Of a stretch of 64,000 nt of DNA, positions 17,351 through 26,000 are shown piece after piece. The stretch covers positions 248,001 to 312,000 of the forward strand of contig NZ_JAQIIX010000002.1 of NCBI RefSeq assembly GCF_036946495.1, in the 5' to 3' direction. Every line of letters starts with the position of its first letter. Position 1 is the stretch's first letter. Source of the DNA: Mycolicibacterium neoaurum. Lineage in GTDB: Bacteria > Actinomycetota > Actinomycetes > Mycobacteriales > Mycobacteriaceae. Position numbers and translations under genes: made by a program. The notes under the pieces were generated by a model. The model had not been told where the DNA came from and did no database searches. It saw only the letters and a program-made list of their open reading frames with translations.

Positions 17351-18768
17351 CCGCACCCCTGCTGCGGGCGTTGCTCGACGACGACCTCGCCGACGATGAC
17401 CGGATGATCACCGTCGACGGACAATCGTTGTCGCGCAGACGACTTCGTGACATCGCATCGACCTTCGGCGCCGAGCTGCGCGCCGGCGGTCCGGCCCCAG
17501 TGGTGGCCGTCGATGCCGAACCGACGCTGCGCACCGTCGTGGCGGTCACCGGCTGTCTGCTCGCCGGCGTTCCGGTGGTCCCGGTGCCACCGGATGCCGG
17601 TCCGGCCGAGGTGAACCACATCCTGGCCGATTCGGCGGCCACCGTGTGGGTCGGCAATCCACGCCAGGGCGTCGAGCTGCCCGTCGTCGTGCCCGACCAC
17701 GACCGCACACCGCCCGGGCCACTGGAACCTGTTGACTCGCAACAGGTTGCGATCATCCTCTACACCTCCGGAACGACCGGCGCGCCCAAGGGTGTGCTGT
17801 TGAGCCACCAGGCGATCGCCGCCGGCCTGGACGGCCTCGCACAGGCCTGGGCGTGGACATCGGCGGACACCGTGGCGCACGGCCTTCCGCTGTTCCACAC
17901 CCACGGCCTGATCCTCGGCGTGCTGGGATCACTTCACATCGGCTCGCGCCTGGTCCACACCGGCAAACCGACCCCGCAGCGTTACGCCGAGACCGCCGCC
18001 ACCATGTACTTCGGCGTGCCGACGGTCTGGACGCGCATCACCCGCGACGAGCAGTTCGCCACGGCGCTGTCCTCGGCGCGACTGTTGGTCAGCGGCAGCG
18101 CACCGTTGCCGGTGCCGGTGTTCGAGCGGCTGCGCGAGTTGACCGGGCACGCCCCGGTCGAGCGGTACGGCATGACCGAGACCATGATCACGCTGAGCAC
18201 CCGCGCCGATGGTGAACGACGCCCGGGCTGGGTGGGCCTGCCGATCACCGGTGCGCAGACGCGCCTGCGTGCCGATGACGGCAGCCCGGTCCCCCACGAC
18301 GGCGAATCGATCGGCCGCCTCGAGGTCCGCGGTCCCATGCTGTTCGACGGATACCTCAACCTCCCCGAGGTGACGGCGTCGTGCTGGACCGAGGACGGTT
18401 GGTTCGTCACCGGCGACCTGGCCGCGATCGATGAGCGCGGCTACCACCGCATCGTGGGTCGGGAATCGGTGGACCTGATCAAATCCGGCGGCTACCGGAT
18501 CGGCGCCGGGGAGATCGAGACCTCGCTGCTCGGCCTGCCCGAGGTCGCCGAGGTCGCGGTGATCGGTGCGCCCGATGACGACCTCGGACAGCGCATCGTC
18601 GCCTTCGTCGTCACCGACTCCCCGACCGCCGGCGATGCGCTGGCCGAGGAACTCATCGCCCACGTCGCCGAGGACCTGTCCTGGCACAAGCGTCCGCGCG
18701 AGATCCGATTCGTCTCCGCCCTGCCGCGCAACGCGATGGGCAAGATCCAGAAGAAAGCACTGATGTGA
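17347..18768 (+). CDS. fadD36: acyl-CoA synthetase FadD36 / MatB-like (malonyl-CoA synthetase type)
   Basis: 473 residues, short for an acyl-CoA ligase because the N-terminal subdomain is compact, as in MatB enzymes and FadD36 (Rv1193). The motifs are the P-loop LYTSGTTGAPKG (about 138-149), the A5 motif VERYGMTETM, the A7/A8 segments WFVTGDLAAIDERGYHRIVG and IKSGGYRIGAGEIE, and the A10 lysine in MGKIQKKAL. It is coupled by overlaps to the dicarboxylate transporter upstream and a hotdog thioesterase downstream. The reaction is ATP-dependent activation, probably of malonate or methylmalonate. Malonate specificity is inferred from family and transporter. Confidence 0.82.
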   Translation: MTAPLLRALLDDDLADDDRMITVDGQSLSRRRLRDIASTFGAELRAGGPAPVVAVDAEPTLRTVVAVTGCLLAGVPVVPVPPDAGPAEVNHILADSAATVWVGNPRQGVELPVVVPDHDRTPPGPLEPVDSQQVAIILYTSGTTGAPKGVLLSHQAIAAGLDGLAQAWAWTSADTVAHGLPLFHTHGLILGVLGSLHIGSRLVHTGKPTPQRYAETAATMYFGVPTVWTRITRDEQFATALSSARLLVSGSAPLPVPVFERLRELTGHAPVERYGMTETMITLSTRADGERRPGWVGLPITGAQTRLRADDGSPVPHDGESIGRLEVRGPMLFDGYLNLPEVTASCWTEDGWFVTGDLAAIDERGYHRIVGRESVDLIKSGGYRIGAGEIETSLLGLPEVAEVAVIGAPDDDLGQRIVAFVVTDSPTAGDALAEELIAHVAEDLSWHKRPREIRFVSALPRNAMGKIQKKALM

Positions 18769-19145
18769 GCACCCAGGCACCTGTCGACCATTACGCCCGC
18801 CACCTCGGCATCGTCGTCGAGAACTTCGACAACGGTTCGGCGACCGCATCGCTGACCGTGGGCCCGGAACACCTGAATCCGCACGGCACGGCACACGGCG
18901 CACTGTTGTTCAGCGTTGTCGGCGCCGCGCTGGCGGCCGCGGCGAACAACTCCACCCACAGCGGCGTGGTCAGCTCGATCCATATCGACTATCTGGCCCC
19001 GGCACGCGAAGGCGACGCGCTGGTGGCCTCTGCCGCGGTCGACGAGCGGCTTGCCCGGGAGGACATCTTCGTCGTGCGACTCGTGACCGCCGCCGGCGCC
19101 ACCGTCGCCCGCGCGACCGGCAGGGCCACCCGCCGCGCCAGGTAA
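18765..19145 (+). CDS. PaaI-type hotdog thioesterase
   Basis: 126 residues forming one hotdog domain. The conserved segment is PEHLNPHGTAHGALLFSVVG (the HGG-like active-site turn), followed by the SSIHIDYLAPAREGDALVA strand pair. The GTG start overlaps the fadD36 stop as GTGA, making this the third gene of the operon. It may hydrolyse stalled or unwanted acyl-CoAs made by the ligase, a proofreading role known for other PaaI-type enzymes; here this is inference. Confidence 0.85.
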   Translation: MSTQAPVDHYARHLGIVVENFDNGSATASLTVGPEHLNPHGTAHGALLFSVVGAALAAAANNSTHSGVVSSIHIDYLAPAREGDALVASAAVDERLAREDIFVVRLVTAAGATVARATGRATRRAR

Positions 19146-19348
19146 TTCACTCGCGCCGCAAATGGCCGATAAAGCACGCGCAACACGACACGCCGTGCAA
19201 GAATTCAATCCGTTATCGAATTGCAGTGTCCGCTATATTATTTCCCGCTCCGTAAATAAAGTGGCTTGATTCGACGAATTGAAATTTCCCGGCCGAATAG
19301 CGGCCGGTGGCGCAGTGAAGATCCGCCGGGGTACCGGGAAGGAGCGGG
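19146..19348 (+). promoter_or_regulatory. AT-richer upstream region of the lipoprotein gene
   Basis: This 203-base stretch is visibly richer in A and T than its surroundings. It contains TATATT near 19232 and TAAATAAAG near 19253, and could hold the promoter of the downstream lipoprotein gene. No gene is supported on either strand. Confidence 0.4.
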
Positions 19349-19762
19349 ATGGTGCGCTCGACTCGAACACCTGCTCGCCCATTGCTGCTCTCCGTTCTGG
19401 CACTGTCCTGCCTGGGCACCGCCGCCTGCGGCATCCGGGTCGAGAACATCGCCGCGCCGGTGCAGCTCCCCGCGGCGACCGGAACGTCGGCGCTGCGCGA
19501 TCCGGCCGCAAGCGTGATATTGACACCCTGCATTCCGGGTGAGGGGCGACCGCACGCCGTTTCCGACATCGGTGTCATGCTCCTCGGCACGGACCTTTAT
19601 GCCGTCGATTGCGAACACCGCGTCAATTCCGGCACCGTTGCGACAACGCGTACCGATAACGGTGTCAACGCCGATCTCGCGATCACCGACGAATTGGTCA
19701 GCGCGGTGTTGGTCGGCACCGGCGGATTCGGTTACCAACCGGTCATCGGATTGTCGGGCTGA
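19349..19762 (+). CDS. small putative lipoprotein of unknown function
   Basis: 137 residues. A signal peptide with hydrophobic core PLLLSVLALSCLGTAAC places the lipid-modified cysteine at about residue 27. The mature domain of some 110 residues has two more cysteines (in LTPCIPGE and YAVDCEH) that could form a disulphide. No recognisable catalytic motif is present. A strong GGAAGGAGCGGG ribosome-binding site immediately precedes the ATG. An isolated gene between the matC-type operon and the bcp region; no equivalent at this position in M. tuberculosis comes to mind. Confidence 0.7.
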   Translation: MVRSTRTPARPLLLSVLALSCLGTAACGIRVENIAAPVQLPAATGTSALRDPAASVILTPCIPGEGRPHAVSDIGVMLLGTDLYAVDCEHRVNSGTVATTRTDNGVNADLAITDELVSAVLVGTGGFGYQPVIGLSG

Positions 19763-19967
19763 CACCGTTGCCGGTGTTGCGGCCAGTCTGCACACCGTCG
19801 TCGAACGACAGCGTCATCCAAAGCGCGCCGAATGTGCTGGGATCGTGCCACCCCGCGCAGTTCGTGACCTGCGGTGGCACCGCGAAGCGAGTTACTGAAG
19901 GCAAAAACCCTGGTCGGCGCCGCGAAAACTAGCAAACACAGCTACCGCGATCATGCTAGTCTCAAGT

Positions 19968-19999
19968 TAGCTGACTTCCGCGAGATCGGGTGTCAGCTA
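19968..19999 (+). promoter_or_regulatory. inverted repeat upstream of a small gene
   Basis: TAGCTGAC (19968-19975) and GTCAGCTA (19992-19999) form a perfect 8-bp inverted repeat with a 16-base spacer. It lies 31 bases before the start of the 60-residue reading frame and could be an operator or a leader hairpin. The rest of the 268-base gap 19763-20030 shows nothing further. Confidence 0.4.
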
Positions 20000-20030
20000 T
20001 GTGTCGGGGGACGAAACGAGGTATTAGCTG

Positions 20031-20213
20031 ATGCCGAGCGATAGCGCATCAAGGCCGGCGGCCGCCGCAACCGAGGCCGCCGCAGCCATCGAGAGCGCCG
20101 TGGATGTCATCAGTTGCAGCCGCCTCGGCCGTACCGCCAATCCGCCGACCCGGTCGTTCCTGGACTGGTGGCGGTCGCGCCGCAACCGCTACGACGCCGT
20201 CAGCGGCGCCTGA
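20031..20213 (+). CDS. possible small protein (60 residues), unknown
   Basis: A short frame, MPSDSASRPAAAATEAAAAI... ending FLDWWRSRRNRYDAVSGA, with an Ala-rich N-terminal half and a compact basic, aromatic C-terminus. ACGAGGT is placed nine bases before the ATG. It ends inside the 3' end of the converging DUF3618 gene (14-base overlap). The upstream inverted repeat supports transcription, but conservation is unknown, so this may not be a real gene. Confidence 0.4.
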   Translation: MPSDSASRPAAAATEAAAAIESAVDVISCSRLGRTANPPTRSFLDWWRSRRNRYDAVSGA

Positions 20214-20427
20214 TCCCGCGGATCACCAGCACCACCACGACCGCGCCGACACCGGCCAGCGACACCAACACCGGCGGCTTCGTCACAAACGCCACGACCT
20301 TTGCCTTGGCATCGTCGGCGAGACGCTGCGGATTCGCGCGCACGGCCAGTGAGTCCACCGTCGCGGCCAGCTGATCACGAGCCTGGTCGATGTCCTTCTT
20401 GATCGCCTCGGGATCCCGATCAGCCAC
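20200..20427 (-). CDS. DUF3618 small membrane protein
   Basis: 75 residues: an amphipathic helix with the DUF3618 pattern RDPEAIKKDIDQARDQLAAT, then SLAVRANPQRLADDAK, and one C-terminal transmembrane helix (PPVLVSLAGVGAVVVVLVI) ending in a basic tail. GTG at 20427 is chosen because GGAGG lies five bases before it, and the resulting length equals that of Rv2520c, which also precedes bcp. Function unknown; probably a membrane-associated stress protein. Confidence 0.82.
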   Translation of the reverse strand: MADRDPEAIKKDIDQARDQLAATVDSLAVRANPQRLADDAKAKVVAFVTKPPVLVSLAGVGAVVVVLVIRGIRRR

Positions 20428-20519
20428 TGTGTCCTCCATGTCGTCGGCGTACCGAATTACCCTAGAGCAGCCGGAGCCGACCACGTTGCCCCGGTCGCGA
20501 AAGAAAGGCACATCCACTC

Positions 20520-20993
20520 ATGGCACAGACCCCTCGGCTGGCAGTCGGCGACAAGGCACCCGCTTTCAGCCTTCCGGACGCCGACGGCAACACCGTTGCG
20601 TTGTCCGACTTCGCGGGCCGCAAGGTGATCGTGTACTTCTACCCAGCCGCGTCCACCCCCGGCTGCACCAAGCAGGCCTGCGATTTCCGGGACAACCTGG
20701 CCGAACTCAACGAGGCGGGTCTGGACGTCGTCGGCATCTCGCCCGACAAGCCCGAGAAACTGGCCAAGTTCCGAGATGCCGAAGGCCTGACCTTCCCGCT
20801 GCTGTCGGATCCGGACAAGAAGGTGCTGACCGCCTGGGGCGCCTTCGGCGAGAAGAGCATGTACGGCAAGACCGTGCAGGGCGTCATCCGCTCGACGTTC
20901 CTGGTCGACGAGAAGGGTGTCATCGAGGTGGCGCAGTACAACGTCAAGGCCACCGGTCACGTCGCCAAGCTGCGCCGCGACCTATCTGTGTGA
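20520..20993 (+). CDS. bcp: thiol peroxidase / bacterioferritin comigratory protein (peroxiredoxin)
   Basis: 157 residues of the AhpC/TSA fold, BCP subfamily. The peroxidatic cysteine is Cys49 in ASTPGCTKQACDF, with the resolving Cys54 five residues on, the pattern of atypical two-Cys BCP enzymes. The conserved GVIRSTFLVDEKGVI segment follows. It reduces hydroperoxides in the cytoplasm using thioredoxin. It is equivalent to Rv2521 and divergent from the DUF3618 gene, as in M. tuberculosis. Its last 12 bases overlap the converging peptidase gene. Confidence 0.95.
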   Translation: MAQTPRLAVGDKAPAFSLPDADGNTVALSDFAGRKVIVYFYPAASTPGCTKQACDFRDNLAELNEAGLDVVGISPDKPEKLAKFRDAEGLTFPLLSDPDKKVLTAWGAFGEKSMYGKTVQGVIRSTFLVDEKGVIEVAQYNVKATGHVAKLRRDLSV

Positions 20994-22316
20994 ACCCAGG
21001 GCCTCAAGGAACAGCGCCTCCGATACCGCGGCGCGTTCCAGCACGCCAAGGTCCAGGCTCTCGTTGATGCTGTGAGCCTGGGTGCCGGGATCCTCCACTC
21101 CGGTGACAAGGATCTCGGCATCCGGGAAGGCCGCGGCGAACTCGGCGATGAACGGGATCGACCCGCCCATGCCCATATCGATGGGTTCGCGACCCCACGC
21201 GGTCCGGAACGCCCGCCGCGCCGCCTCGTACACCGGTCCGGTGGCGTCGATGGCGTAGGGCTGACCGACATCACCTGGGGTCACCGTGACCCGGGCTCCC
21301 CACGGCGCGTGCGCCTGCAGGTGTCGGGTCAGCGCCGCGAGGTGTTCGCGAGCGTCTCCGCCGGGGGCCACCCGCATGCTCACCTTCGCCCGGGCGCTGG
21401 GCACCAACGTGTTCGACGCCTTGGCGATCGGGGTGGTGTCGATGCCGATCACGGTGATCGCCGGGCGCGCCCACATCCGTTGCACCACCGGACCCGAACC
21501 GATCTGCTGCACCCCGTCGAGCAGTCCGGAATCCGCGCGCACCCGTTCGTCGCTGAACTCGACCTCGGCGGCCGCGGCTTCATACAGTCCCTCGACGGCG
21601 ACGTTGCCCTGGTCATCGTGCAGGCTGGCCAGCAGCCGCACCAGCGCGCTGAGCGCATCGGGCACCACCCCGCCCCACAGCCCGGAGTGCAGACCGTGGT
21701 CCAGCGTCGATACTTCCACCACACAGTCGGCCAGGCCGCGCAGTGAGACCGTCAGCGCCGGGATGTCGACCGCCCAGTTGTCGGAGTCGGCGATGACGAT
21801 GACGTCGGCGGCCAGCAGATCGCGGTGGGCGGCCAACAGGGCCGGTAGAGATGGCGAGCCGGATTCCTCCTCGCCCTCGACGAACACCGTGACCCCCACG
21901 GGCAGGTCGTCACCGAAGGCGCGGATGGCCGCCAGATGTGTTGCGATACCGGCCTTGTCGTCGGCGGTTCCGCGACCGTAGAGCCGACCGTCGCGTTCGG
22001 TGGGTTCGAACGGCGGCGAGTGCCACTGCGCCGCGTCACCCTCGGGCTGCACATCGTGATGGGCGTACAGCAGCACCGTCGGCGCACCCTCGGGTGCCGG
22101 GCGACGCGCGATCACGGCGGGTGCGCCGCCCTCGGCGACAATCTGGATATCGCCGAAACCGGCTTGGGACAACAACTTCGCCGTCAGCTCGGCGCTGCGG
22201 TGCACCTCGGGCCTGCGGGCGGGGTCCGCCCACACCGACTCGATGCGGACCAGATCCTCCAGATCGGCCCGCACCGAGGGCAACAGCTCCTTCACCCGGG
22301 CCACGAGATCAGTCAT
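20982..22316 (-). CDS. M20-family dinuclear zinc peptidase
   Basis: 444 residues. Metal-binding segments are clear: LLYAHHDVQPEGD (first His/Asp), GRGTADDKAGIATHLAAI (bridging Asp), FVEGEEESGSPS (catalytic Glu pair), and a late GMGGSIPFIAEFAAAFP with a final His in QAHSINESL. The central lid domain spans roughly residues 190-310. It is equivalent to Rv2522c. Likely a cytoplasmic dipeptidase or amidohydrolase; the natural substrate is not known. Confidence 0.92.
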   Translation of the reverse strand: MTDLVARVKELLPSVRADLEDLVRIESVWADPARRPEVHRSAELTAKLLSQAGFGDIQIVAEGGAPAVIARRPAPEGAPTVLLYAHHDVQPEGDAAQWHSPPFEPTERDGRLYGRGTADDKAGIATHLAAIRAFGDDLPVGVTVFVEGEEESGSPSLPALLAAHRDLLAADVIVIADSDNWAVDIPALTVSLRGLADCVVEVSTLDHGLHSGLWGGVVPDALSALVRLLASLHDDQGNVAVEGLYEAAAAEVEFSDERVRADSGLLDGVQQIGSGPVVQRMWARPAITVIGIDTTPIAKASNTLVPSARAKVSMRVAPGGDAREHLAALTRHLQAHAPWGARVTVTPGDVGQPYAIDATGPVYEAARRAFRTAWGREPIDMGMGGSIPFIAEFAAAFPDAEILVTGVEDPGTQAHSINESLDLGVLERAAVSEALFLEALGSHR

Positions 22317-22650
22317 GGCACAAGGCTAGCCCGCGGCCGCCGCGCACGAGCGACCGCGAGACCTCACGCCGGCGCAACGTTTCCTGCACCGACACGGCGA
22401 CTCGCGCACCTGGCCTGGCCTACCAGGCTTCAGCCAGTTCGCGCCCCGGCCGTTCGTCACTGAACCTGCGTAGGTCTCACACGCCGTTTACGTACAACGC
22501 TTCAGCTTCACACGGTCCACCCGTAGCCAGACTGAAACCACGTAGGGACGAGTGACCGCGGGGGGAGGTCCAAGCCGCCGGTACGGCCGCTGACCGCGAA
22601 CCGACACCCAGCGGCGGTGTGTCCTGTGCCGACCTGCACGCTCGCGCAGA
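22317..22650. other. intergenic stretch without recognised gene
   Basis: 334 bases between the M20 peptidase start and the acpS stop. Short frames here lack family features or ribosome-binding sites. I see no tRNA, strong hairpin or repeat; it should include the promoter of the peptidase gene. Confidence 0.6.
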
Positions 22651-23040
22651 TCAGGCTTCCAGGATGGCCACCGCCGCAGCGGTATCCGCCTCGTGGGTCA
22701 ACGACAGGTGGATCGTCACGTCCTTGAGGTGCTCGGCGATCGCACCGGTCAGGCGCACCTTCGGCCTACCCCACATATCGGTGACCACCTCGATATCGCG
22801 GTGGATCCCCTCAGGCAGCATCGGCCGCTTGGAGAACCGCGACCCCGACCAGGCCTTGATCACGGCTTCCTTGGCCGCCCACCGCGCCGCGAGGTGACGC
22901 GCCGCCGACGAACTCTTGTCCGCGGCGTCGCGCCTCTCCCCCGGTGTGAACGTCTCGGCGAAGACCGTCCCCGGCTGGTCGACCTGCTCGGCGAAATCCG
23001 GTATCGAGACCAGGTCGATCCCTACTCCAACGATGCCCAT
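22651..23040 (-). CDS. acpS: holo-[acyl-carrier-protein] synthase
   Basis: 129 residues, beginning MGIVGVGIDLVSIPDFAEQV, which holds the Mg-binding Asp of AcpS, and including RWAAKEAVIKAW with the catalytic Lys/Glu helix. It transfers 4'-phosphopantetheine from CoA to acyl carrier proteins, in mycobacteria chiefly to the ACP domain of Fas. It starts 29 bases after the fas stop on the same strand, forming the fas-acpS unit known from Rv2524c-Rv2523c. The start is set by the family N-terminus; an upstream Met would add 11 unrelated residues. Confidence 0.95.
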   Translation of the reverse strand: MGIVGVGIDLVSIPDFAEQVDQPGTVFAETFTPGERRDAADKSSSAARHLAARWAAKEAVIKAWSGSRFSKRPMLPEGIHRDIEVVTDMWGRPKVRLTGAIAEHLKDVTIHLSLTHEADTAAAVAILEA

Positions 23041-23069
23041 TCCGGAAACGGTATCCGACGTCGGCTCGC

Positions 23070-26000
23070 TCACTTCGCGTAGTGGTTGTCAGCGCCCAGG
23101 CGAGCCTCGGGATCGAGCAGCATCGCCGCTTCCTGAGGCTTCTCCGGGCCGTCGCCGCCGAAGCGCCGATCGGCAGGCTTCTCGTACAGCGCGGGTCCGC
23201 CCGCGATGGCCGACGCCAACCGGTGCTGACCGTCCAGCACGCGGGCGTTCGCCCGGGCCTGGTAATCGGCCCGCTGATCGGCGGGCAGGGCCGCCAGCAG
23301 CGCCTGCGGGTGCACCAGCGCCACCAGACCGGACACGTGCCCGAAGCCAAGGCTGGTCACCAGGCCTGCCTTGATCGGGAACTTCTCACCGAGGTGCAGT
23401 GCCTCGCGCAACCACACGAAGTGCTTGGCGTGATCGAGCTCGCTGTCGACGCAATCCAGGCTGCGGTTCGGCGGGATGACACCGTCACGCAGGATCTGGC
23501 ACAGGCCCATCATCTGGAACGCCGCCGCACCGCCCTTGGCGTGCCCGGTCAGGCTCTTCTGGCTGACCACGAACAGCGGCGCGCCCTTGGACCTCCCCAT
23601 CGAGGCGGCAAGCCGCTCATGCAGCTCGGTCTCGTTGGGATCGTTGGCCAGCGTCGAGGTGTCGTGCTTGGAGATGACCGCGATGTCATCGGCACCGACA
23701 CCCAGTTTGGCCAGTGACCGGGCCAACCGGGACTGCGTGCCGCCGAGACCGGATGCCAGCGCACCGAGCCCGGGAGCCGGGATCGAGGTGTGCACCCCGT
23801 CGCCGAAGGAGGACGCATAGCCCACCACGGCGAGCACCGGCAGACCCATCTGCACCGCGAGGTCACCGCGGGTCAGCAGAATCGTTCCACCACCCTGGGA
23901 TTCGACGAAGCCGAGGCGACGACGATCGTTGGCGCGGGAGAACTTCGAATCGCTGATCCCCTTGGCGCGCATGACCTCGGTATCGGCGGTGGCCGACATG
24001 TCACCGAAGCCGGTGACGGCCTCCAGCGTCAGGTCGTCGTAGCCACCGGCGACCACGAAATCGGCCTTGCCCAACTGGATCTTGTCGACACCCTCCTCGA
24101 CCGACACCGCCGCCGTCGCACACGCCGCAACCGGGTGGATCATCGAGCCGTAGCTGCCGATGTAGGACTGCACGACGTGGCCGGCGAAGACGTTCGGCAG
24201 CACCTCCTGCAGGATGTCGTTCGGCTTGCTCTGACCAAGCAGGTTGCCGTGGAACATCCGCTGCATGGACGTGAGTCCACCGATACCGGTGCCCTGCGTG
24301 CAGGCCACCAGACTCGGATGCACCCAGCGCATCAGCTCGGCCGGGGTGAAGCCCGCCGTCAGGAACGCGTCCACCGTGGTGACCAGGTTCCACAACGCCA
24401 GGCGGTCCACCGAGCTGGCCATGTCCTGGCTCACGCCGTACACGGTCGGGTCGAACCCGGTCGGCACCTGGGCGCCGACGGTGCGGGACATCTTGGCCTT
24501 GCGCGGCACCCGGATCTCGGTGCCCGCCTTGCGGGTCACCTGCCAGTCGCCGCTGTTGGGGACCGGCGCGATCACGGTGTGTTCCGGATCCGACTGGGCG
24601 AAGGCGCGGGCGTCGCTCTCCGAGGACACCACGAAGCTGAAGTCCTTGTCGAGGAACACCGAAACCAGCAGCGGCGTCGTGTGATCCGCGGTGATGGCCC
24701 CGTCGTCGATGAACTCGCGGATGCCGACCTTGGCCACCACGGCGTCGTGGTAGCGCTCGACCAGTTCGGATTCGTCGACCAGGTCACCGGTCTCGGTGTC
24801 GTACCAGCCCGGCTTGGGATCGTCCTCCCACTTGACCATTCCGGTGGTCCAGGCCAGCTCCAGGACGCCGGCCGCGGACAGCTCGCCGTCGACCTCCATC
24901 TCGAAGCGGGTCCGCGACGAACCGTACGGGCCGAGTTCGGCACCACCGACGATGACGACCATGTCGGCCGGATCGACGTCCAGATCGTCCCAGGCCGGAG
25001 CCGGGGCCGCCTGGTAGCCGCGCGGCGGCGAGGGCAGCGCCCGGATGGTTCCGGCCTCGTCCTCGTCATCCTCGTCGGAGCCGGCCGAAGCCATCTCCTC
25101 ACGAGCCTTGGCGGCCAGCTCGGCCATGTCGATCTCGATCTCACCGAGGCCGCCGGTCATGTCGACCTGGATCGGCTCACGCGCGGCGGCGACCTTGGAG
25201 TTGATATCGCACAGCGACAACAACATCGAGGCCATCTCGTCGGTCGTGTAGGTGGTCAGGCCCGCCTCTTCGACCGCGCCGACGATGGCGTCGTTGTGAC
25301 CCATCAGACCGGTGCCCTTGGTCCAGCCGATCAGCGCGTGCGCCAGCGAAACCCGCTGGCTCCACGAGGATTCGGCCTTCCACCGGGTCACGACGGCGTC
25401 GAGGGCGGCCTTGGCCTCGCCATAGGCGCCGTCTCCGCCGAACATGCCGCGGTTGGGCGAACCCGGCAGCACGACGTGCAACCGCGAGGCGATATCACGC
25501 TCGGAGCCGATGTGCGACAGGCCGGCGATGAGTCGCTGGACGGCCCACAGCAGGACCTTCATCTCCATCTCGGAGCGCGCGCCCGCCTCCGACAGGTCCC
25601 CGCTGACCCGCGGTGCGGCGAACGGGAACAGCAGCGTCGGGTTCTGCGCGTCCTTGAGGTGGATGGCCTTGGGCCCGAGGTTCTCGGTCTGCTCGTTGCC
25701 GACCCATTCGACCAACGCGTCGATATCGGCGTAGGAGGCCATGTTGGCGGGCAGCACCCACAGCGTCGCGTTGAAGCGTGCGCTGTCGCGATACAGCTTG
25801 CGGTAGAACGCCAACCGGTCGTCGTCCAGCCGTGAGGTGGTCGCGATCACGGTCGCACCACCGGCGAGCAGTTGCGACACCACGGATGCGGCGATCGAGC
25901 CCTTGGAGGCACCCGTCACGACGGCCACCTCGTTGGCATAGCCACCCTTGTCGGGGTTCTCCGCACCGGCGGCGGCCCGGCCGTACAGGGCCGCGTGGAC

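Noticed and set aside
22317..22650. Small gene upstream of the M20 peptidase
   Set aside because: The frames lack a ribosome-binding site and read through parts of neighbouring regions without recognisable sequence.
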